Shown here: piece by piece, positions 57,560-64,000 of the stretch
How the letters are laid out: each line of letters starts with the position of its first letter
How positions within the stretch are numbered: the stretch's first letter is position 1
NCBI RefSeq assembly: GCF_005239225.2
Contig: NC_133297.1
Span: 16,914,147 to 16,978,146 of the forward strand
Reading direction: 5' to 3'
DNA: 64,000 nt
From: Populus alba
Taxonomy: Eukaryota; Streptophyta; Magnoliopsida; Malpighiales; Salicaceae
Position numbers and translations under genes: made by a program
Notes under the pieces: model-generated
What the model was told of the DNA's origin: nothing
Databases searched by the model: none
The model's input: the letters and a program-made list of their open reading frames with translations, nothing else

Positions 57560-60500
57560 TGACATGTCGTAAATATTTATAAACGACGTGTAGCCTTGTA
57601 TGTAGTTTTTAAAAACCGAATAAAATCGCAAAATCCGCTTTCAATTCTCTAGGGTTCGTCTGCTTAAAATATGTCAAGCAAATCCAAATTATCCGACTTT
57701 AACTATGGGTGAAATTAGATAATATAAATATTATAAATAAATTGATTTTTTTAAATATCTTTACAATTTAATTATCAAATATATTAAAAAAAATACTTAA
57801 AAAAAGAAATAGTTCCATTAAGCATTATATTGTGACCAAATAACACATCTTTTTATTATTTTGATCTTCAAACTTTTTTTATTTATATTTTTATTATCCT
57901 GAGTTATACTAGCATGGTTTTGTAAGTTCATATTTCTTTCAATTTGCATTTGCTTCATATGGAAAACATGGAGGAATATTTCAATGATGAATTCAAAATT
58001 AAAATTTTTCAAAACACAATTTTATTGGTAGTTAAAAATAAATAAATAAATAATAATAAAATTTAAGGAAAAAAAAGAAACTCCAATGGGATATGATCAC
58101 CAAAAAATTTAATTTACTCCCTAAACTTTTAGTTTACCTATTTATTTGGTCCTTATTGTTTTAAAATTTTACTTTTCAATCCAAAACTTTAATTTTTTTT
58201 TTCATATTTAAGTCCCTGTATGCTAAGAGAGAACAATGTCAAAAAATATTGTGAATAAAGAGTGCATGGAAGAAGACATTATATCCATTATAAAAGCTTA
58301 TCTAAATGTCGTCTTAATGTTAATGAATTTGTCTTTTTAAGAAGAGTTCAAAGGGAGTGGATTTGTCTTTTAACCATACTTTGTAGATTGAGATCCTTTT
58401 CTTTTTATATATATATAAAGATTAGAGGCTCTTTTGAGGTTCAAAATGAGTTTATTAAGGTTTTTAGGTTTTTGTTTTTTTTTTTTTGTTTTTAAGTAAA
58501 AACAAATTGAAAATGTGTTTTTAATATCCAAAAACTATATTGATTTTTTGGTTATTGAAGGTGACCTAAGATTAGTGCAAAATATAATAAGCCAATCTAT
58601 TATAGAAGAGTCACTTGTTATCCATTATAAATACAAGTGTAGATGATGAGTCATCAACTCGTGTTGTCTTGGCTTGCGAGTCACATCAACTTCCCACTTT
58701 TTAAGCTTTTTATTTAATTTTTATTTAAATTTCCATTAATACATTCCCTTATTTTTTATGTTATTTATTTTACATTATTTTTTTATTTAAATCTTAATTA
58801 ATACATTTTATCTTCTTCTTTAAATAGTTTTGTTCACTTTTTATTAAAATGGTAATTAATATTTTTTTTTTGTTTCATAATGCTTCGAAGAGAATATTGT
58901 GATTTATCTTTAAATTTCCCCTTCTATATTTTATATAAATAAATCGAGTTTACATTATATATTTATAAAAATAAAAACTATTTGATTTTAGTGACTAAAA
59001 TTAACCTTTAATGTAAAATAACTAACAACACATTAAATAAGGACAACTATTAGCATGTACATTTTTCTTTACTTTCTTGAGAATTTCAACAACAATCCAA
59101 TTCTTCTATTTGCTTAACAACATTTAATGATCCAATCTAACATAAAAACCCACCTAATATCATTGATCCAAAAAAATTAAAGGTTTCTCCTTTTCATCTA
59201 ATTTAATTTCTTTATTTGTTTGATTAATCAATCAATTATTTCTAATAATAAAAAAAAATAAGAAGAAGAAGAAGAAGAAAGAGAACAAAAAAAAAGAGTA
59301 AGAAGGAGAGTTAGAGAGGACTAACTCGATCACCAATATTATAGAACTTGTTTTTGTCGTAAGTCATAAACTTAGAGGTTTGATTGATGTATAAATTGTA
59401 TAGTTTATGATGGAACTTGTCAATCGTCATCATCATTGACTTCTATATATTATTCGACACCATCATCAACACCACCGGCTTCATCTTCTCCCTCTCTCTT
59501 TAAAATAGGATTTCAATTAAAATGGGTATTTTTGAAATATTATTTTCAAATAAAAAGTTTATTGTAGCAAAATTAGAGAGTCTCTCTTATGATTTACTTT
59601 TACTTCTTTTTTATGAATCAATTTAGAATTTAAAATCAATACCCTTAAAAAAGTTTTAAACATAAAAAATTATTTAACCTTTGAAGTGAATTCACTTCAG
59701 AGAGTTCCAAATAAGTTGTAAGTTTCAATTTAGAGGGTTCCAAACAAGTTATAAGTAAATGTTTTCATTGTGTAAACTTAATGTTATATGATAACATAAA
59801 ATATCCTTATTTATCTAAGGATCGTTGCCTCTTTATTTTGGTAAGTGTTCAACACAAATCCTTTTCTTCTCTTTTCTTTTTTCTTTTCTACCTCCTTTTC
59901 TTTTTCTTTAGTATTTTTAAATTTTTATTTTATAGATCTTGATTTGTTTTTAATAAAGATATAATTTTTTATTTATATTACATCATTAGTATGTTTTATA
60001 GGTGGAATCTAGATTTTTGTCTAGATCTAAATGTTTATAGAATTTTCTCTTTCTTTTGCCTCATTTTTTTTTAGGAGTCTACTTCTATGTGTATTATATT
60101 TTTCTCTTTTTAAATAAAGGTTTGGTGTTTATATATAATTAGTTAAAATATTTTGATATTGACTGATGGATAAGTGATGCAGCTTGAATTAACTAGATTA
60201 GGATTTATAGGACACACAAAGATAAAATTCACAAAATAGGCTAAATAAGAACCCTAGCCACACTACTAATTTTTGAATAAAATTTTTTCTGCAAATATCT
60301 ACCTTAACTAGAAAGAAAAAAAAAAGAACCATAGAAAAATTAAAAGCCAAAATCTAAAATTAAATAAGAAAAAAAATAAAACTAAAAAGGAGAGAGAGAG
60401 ACATATTCTAGGCCTAATTTGATGACCTTCCTAACATCGAATAATTATAACCAATCGATCCACTATAAAACAAGGTCTGTAGAATATCCTGAAAATATTT

Positions 60501-60850
60501 AAGCTTAATCCAATGGCCGGATAAAAACACACTATTTTTCATTAAACAGGTCATTTGACTTGACTAAACCTCTTATTAGGCTTGAAGTTGCCCACTTGAA
60601 CCATATATAAGTCTGATAGATTTCTATGTGATCTAATTGTAATAAATTCATATTCAACTATTCAAGTCCTCTAGAACCTTCTACATTAGTCTCCTAGTAT
60701 TGGAGAGAACTTGTCATCGAGTTCTAACCATCCATTAAACATGAGAATAAATGCTACATATTAAAGATGTTAAAGGTCTTTAGATATATAAGAAGGCAAA
60801 GTTTGTAGGCATTGCCATTGATCTTCTACAACACCTTACAAAAATTAATC
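57560..60850. other. AT-rich intergenic sequence
   Basis: No gene recognised. Phrases such as 'ggtccttattgttttaaaat' near 58,150 resemble common poplar repeats. An AAG-type run is at about 59,263-59,281. Confidence 0.45.
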
Positions 60851-60859
60851 TTCCTCTCT

Positions 60860-63260
60860 TGAATCCCTTTACATTATGTAACATGAAACCAAACATGAGT
60901 AAATATTACCCATGCCAATTCATCAACCTCAAAAGTGACCTTCTTACATTGGTTGTCTATCTGGGCTTTGTATTTGGTATGACTGTAAAAAATCATATGC
61001 TTGACCTGACCATGCATTTCATGAAGATAATATGTCATGTCTTTAACTTGGACATTCAAAGTCCCAACATGAATAATATGCTCTAATTCAAGTATACTTG
61101 ATGGATTTTGACCATAAAAAAAACCCCTCAGCTAAGTGGTTTGTTTTTTGGATATGTTATTAGCAAACTCATCTTTTAACAAGATAAGATCTCATTTATG
61201 TGGTTTGTTTTCTGCTAAACTTTATGGTAGATTCCCTGATCTTTAACTCACCACTTTTTCATGTTTATTTGTTTGAGGATGATAGGCATTAATAAAATCC
61301 AATTGAGTTCTCAACTTATTCCATAAACTCTTCTAGAAATTGCTTATAAACTTGGTATCTTGGTTTTAAGTAATAGACCTCAAAACCTCGTAGAAATGAA
61401 CCATCCTTTTAAAGTAAAGATGTGCAATCTAGGTAACATTCATAATTTTTCTAGAAGTAAGAAAATAGACTATCTTAAAGAACTTGTTCAGTATCACCAA
61501 AATAGATTCCTAAGCATGTTGGATACAAGGCAAACCTAACATGAAATCTATGCTAACATCTAACTAATGAGCATCAAGTATGGACAAAGAAGTGAGCAAA
61601 CCAACATTAATGAAAGAACCCTCAAACCACTTATATGTGATACACCTATTCATAAATTTTAACATTTAACCCGACATCTCAGGCTAAAAATAATTAGATG
61701 ATAATAAGGCCGACATCTTATTACGCTCGAAGTGACCATTCTAATATAATTCACAAATTATATACTCCATAAAGACATAACTAAGAATACTCAATTATAT
61801 AACGCAAAACAAGTAACTATTAACAAGCATATAATCACCTTGTTTAGCATTAGTAGATAACTCAAAATAAATATATCTAAATGATAGATCTTTTAGGTAC
61901 AAGTCATGAAAAGTATTAAACCCTATAATCTAGGTGTACATGGTGTTTGGGAGAATATGAGCCTCTTTAATGCATCATCTACCTTGTTAAGGTTGTTAGA
62001 TTGGTTTTTAAAGGAAAAAGTGAATTCCTAAAGATAGGATATCTTTTTAGCATATTGATGACTTAACTTACTATGCTTATATGTACTTTAAAGCCTCATG
62101 ATTAGCAATTAGTATGAACTCTTTATGTAACAAGAAGTGTCACTAATATTTTAATGACTCAATAATGACATAAAACTTAAGGTTTTACATAAAGTGTTCT
62201 TTTTGGAACTTGTTAGTTCTCATTGAAAAATACCTTAAGATTATCCTTTTGGCTAAGAAAACCTTCAATCTTTAAACTTGAAGCATTATAATTCACCTCA
62301 AATAACCTATCAAAGTTAGGAAGAACTAGGACAAGAGATTCAATAATCTTTTATTTCACTAATTAAAAGTTGGCTTTCACTTCTTCTATTCATTAGAAAG
62401 TGTGCCCTTTAAAGTAATCTATAATGTATAATTTAAAAAAACTAAAATTATGAATGAACTGCCTATAGAAATAGGCTAACTCATAAAAACTGTTAACATT
62501 ATGAATGTTTTTAAAAGTGGGACACTCCAAAATAGCTTCCACCTTGGCTTGATTAACATGCACACCATCAACAAAAACAATAAAACCTAAAAAAGTGATG
62601 GTATTAGTAAAGAACATGCATTTCTTATCATTTATAAATAATTGCTCGTGCTTTAATATATAAAAAATAGCTCATTGATGCTTTAAATATAATCTAATGA
62701 TGGACTATAAATCAAAATATTATCAAAGTAAACCACCATAAACTTGCCCATGAATGGTCCACAACACACGATGTATGAATTAAATGAAGATACTTAGTGT
62801 ATTGGATAGTTTAAATGACATCATCATCTACTCATTAACCAATGCTGCATCTTAAACGCCATCTTTTACTCATCCTTTAGCTTGATTTGAATATAGTGGT
62901 AACCGTTTTTAAGGTCAGTTTTAGAGAAGAACTTAGAACTAACTAGCTAATCTAACATCTCATCCAATTATGGTATAAGGTACATATACTTTATAATGAT
63001 TTAGTAGATCGGTCTACTGTCTATACGCATAAACTATATGATATCTCTAGCAACTCTATCACCTAACATTGCAACTCTTTAGAATCGAGTCATTATGCTA
63101 AACTATTTGGCAAGTTTGAACAAAAAATTAGATTGATTTGGCGCTGGAGATTTGACATTAGAGGTAGCATTGATTCAACTTTTCTGGTATCAAATCTGTA
63201 AATTCAACCAATACTTCTTAAACCTTTGTAATACTATCAATATTTTCATCAAGGTTACTC
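60860..63260 (-). pseudogene. Decayed Ty3/gypsy pol (reverse transcriptase to integrase)
   Basis: Read from 63,260 downwards, frames broken by many stops show the start of RT (VLVEFTDLIPEKL), then SRPI and LDEMLD, FSKTDLKNGYHYIQIKLKDE, the catalytic region reading FDNILIYSPS, then FLGFIVFVDGVHVNQAKV (62,393-62,617) and, after a long decayed RNase H part, integrase phrases (DFMLGLPCIQHA, TKFISNF, SLWNKLRTQLDFINAYHPQT) down to about 61,250. The order RT, RNase H, integrase is that of Ty3/gypsy. The second catalytic aspartate of the F/Y-x-DD box is replaced by asparagine. No LTR pair was identified. Confidence 0.8.
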
Positions 63261-64000
63261 GAAGACATTAATTAAAAAACCACTATTTCATTATCGAACT
63301 CCTTTAAAAATCAAGATATAGTTAACTAACTCTTTTATTTATTTATTTATTTGGCTCAGCCATAAAAACTACCCTTTTTTCTTCTTCTTTTCTATGCATT
63401 AATATTATACATTTTCTTTTTATGTTGAGGGTGTATGTGTTGCATTACCTATCATGCACTATCCATTTGGTCTATAAATGTGTTTTCTAGGCCTTTCACA
63501 TGATCTTACTTCAACAGATTCAAATCCTATTATTCATATCCTTTAAAACCTCTTACATCAATTGTTGCACCTTGGTGGACATCGCAGCAGGGGCTGAAAT
63601 GTCTATCTTGTAAAATTTGGAGTCCATGAAATTGACCTTAGGGTAGAAAACATCAGAAATCACCAAAAAAATACCACTGGGCCACGTGCGCGTGCACAAC
63701 CCACACACTACTCAGTTGACTAAAAATAAAACAAAATTAGGATTTTATGTATTAGTCTTAAAATTTATTTTTTTCACACTTTAGTTCCGGTATGTTAAGA
63801 AAGTAGAGAGAAAGCAAATGAAAATTAGGGAAGAGAGAGAAATGGCATGACGGATCACATTTAAGCCATAAAAAAATTGATTGGCAAAAAAATAATAATC
63901 TTAGTGTCAATAAATTCGTGTTAGAGAGAGATGTTCAAGAAAGTTGTTTTTTTTTTGTTTCCTTCAAAAATGCTAGAAAAAGTAGAATGGGTTATATTAA
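63261..64000. other. Probable gag/protease end of the gypsy relic, then AT-rich sequence
   Basis: On the minus strand this is where protease and gag should lie. Only scattered open pieces are seen and none is convincing. Confidence 0.3.

Overview
The window is nuclear DNA of a woody flowering plant. It is AT-rich, with intron-bearing genes, plant gene families, Ty1/copia and Ty3/gypsy remnants, SINEs, MITEs and many microsatellites. The TIR, SINE and MITE families and the protein sequences look most like poplar or willow (Salicaceae); that is recognition from memory, not a database result.

Positions 1 to about 36,600 are gene-poor and full of relics. They hold the edge of a TIR resistance-type gene (1-346), a GC-rich CAG-type repeat island (2,905-3,345), the broken first exon of a phage-type organellar RNA polymerase (5,333-5,830), and a second TIR fragment fused to a 5'-truncated Ty1/copia element (9,539-13,114). 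That copia element is split by a perfectly bounded solo LTR (10,175-12,053). A BIR2-like receptor pseudokinase pseudogene follows (13,556-14,905). A second solo LTR of the same family lies inverted at 29,037-30,496, next to a decayed gypsy-type element (30,770-32,105). SINEs, MITEs and tandem arrays fill most of the rest.

Positions 36,600 to 57,550 form a gene island with four complete genes, all reconstructed exon by exon with phases that add up: a FRIGIDA-like protein of the FRL3 type (+), the meiotic crossover TPR protein ZIP4/SPO22 (+), the autophagy E2-like enzyme ATG10 (+), and an S4/FtsJ (TlyA-type) RNA methyltransferase (-) convergent with ATG10. An orphan exon of an unrecognised membrane-type protein lies between ZIP4 and ATG10 (47,472-47,714). 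The genes serve different processes and nothing suggests joint function.

Positions 57,550 to 64,000 return to AT-rich sequence ending in a decayed Ty3/gypsy pol region on the minus strand. I found no tRNA or rRNA gene, no CRISPR array and no clearly new multi-gene system. The best-supported new observations are the two solo LTRs with exact 5-bp target duplications, the chimeric TIR-copia junction, the RPOT2 and BIR2 relics, and the orphan exon.
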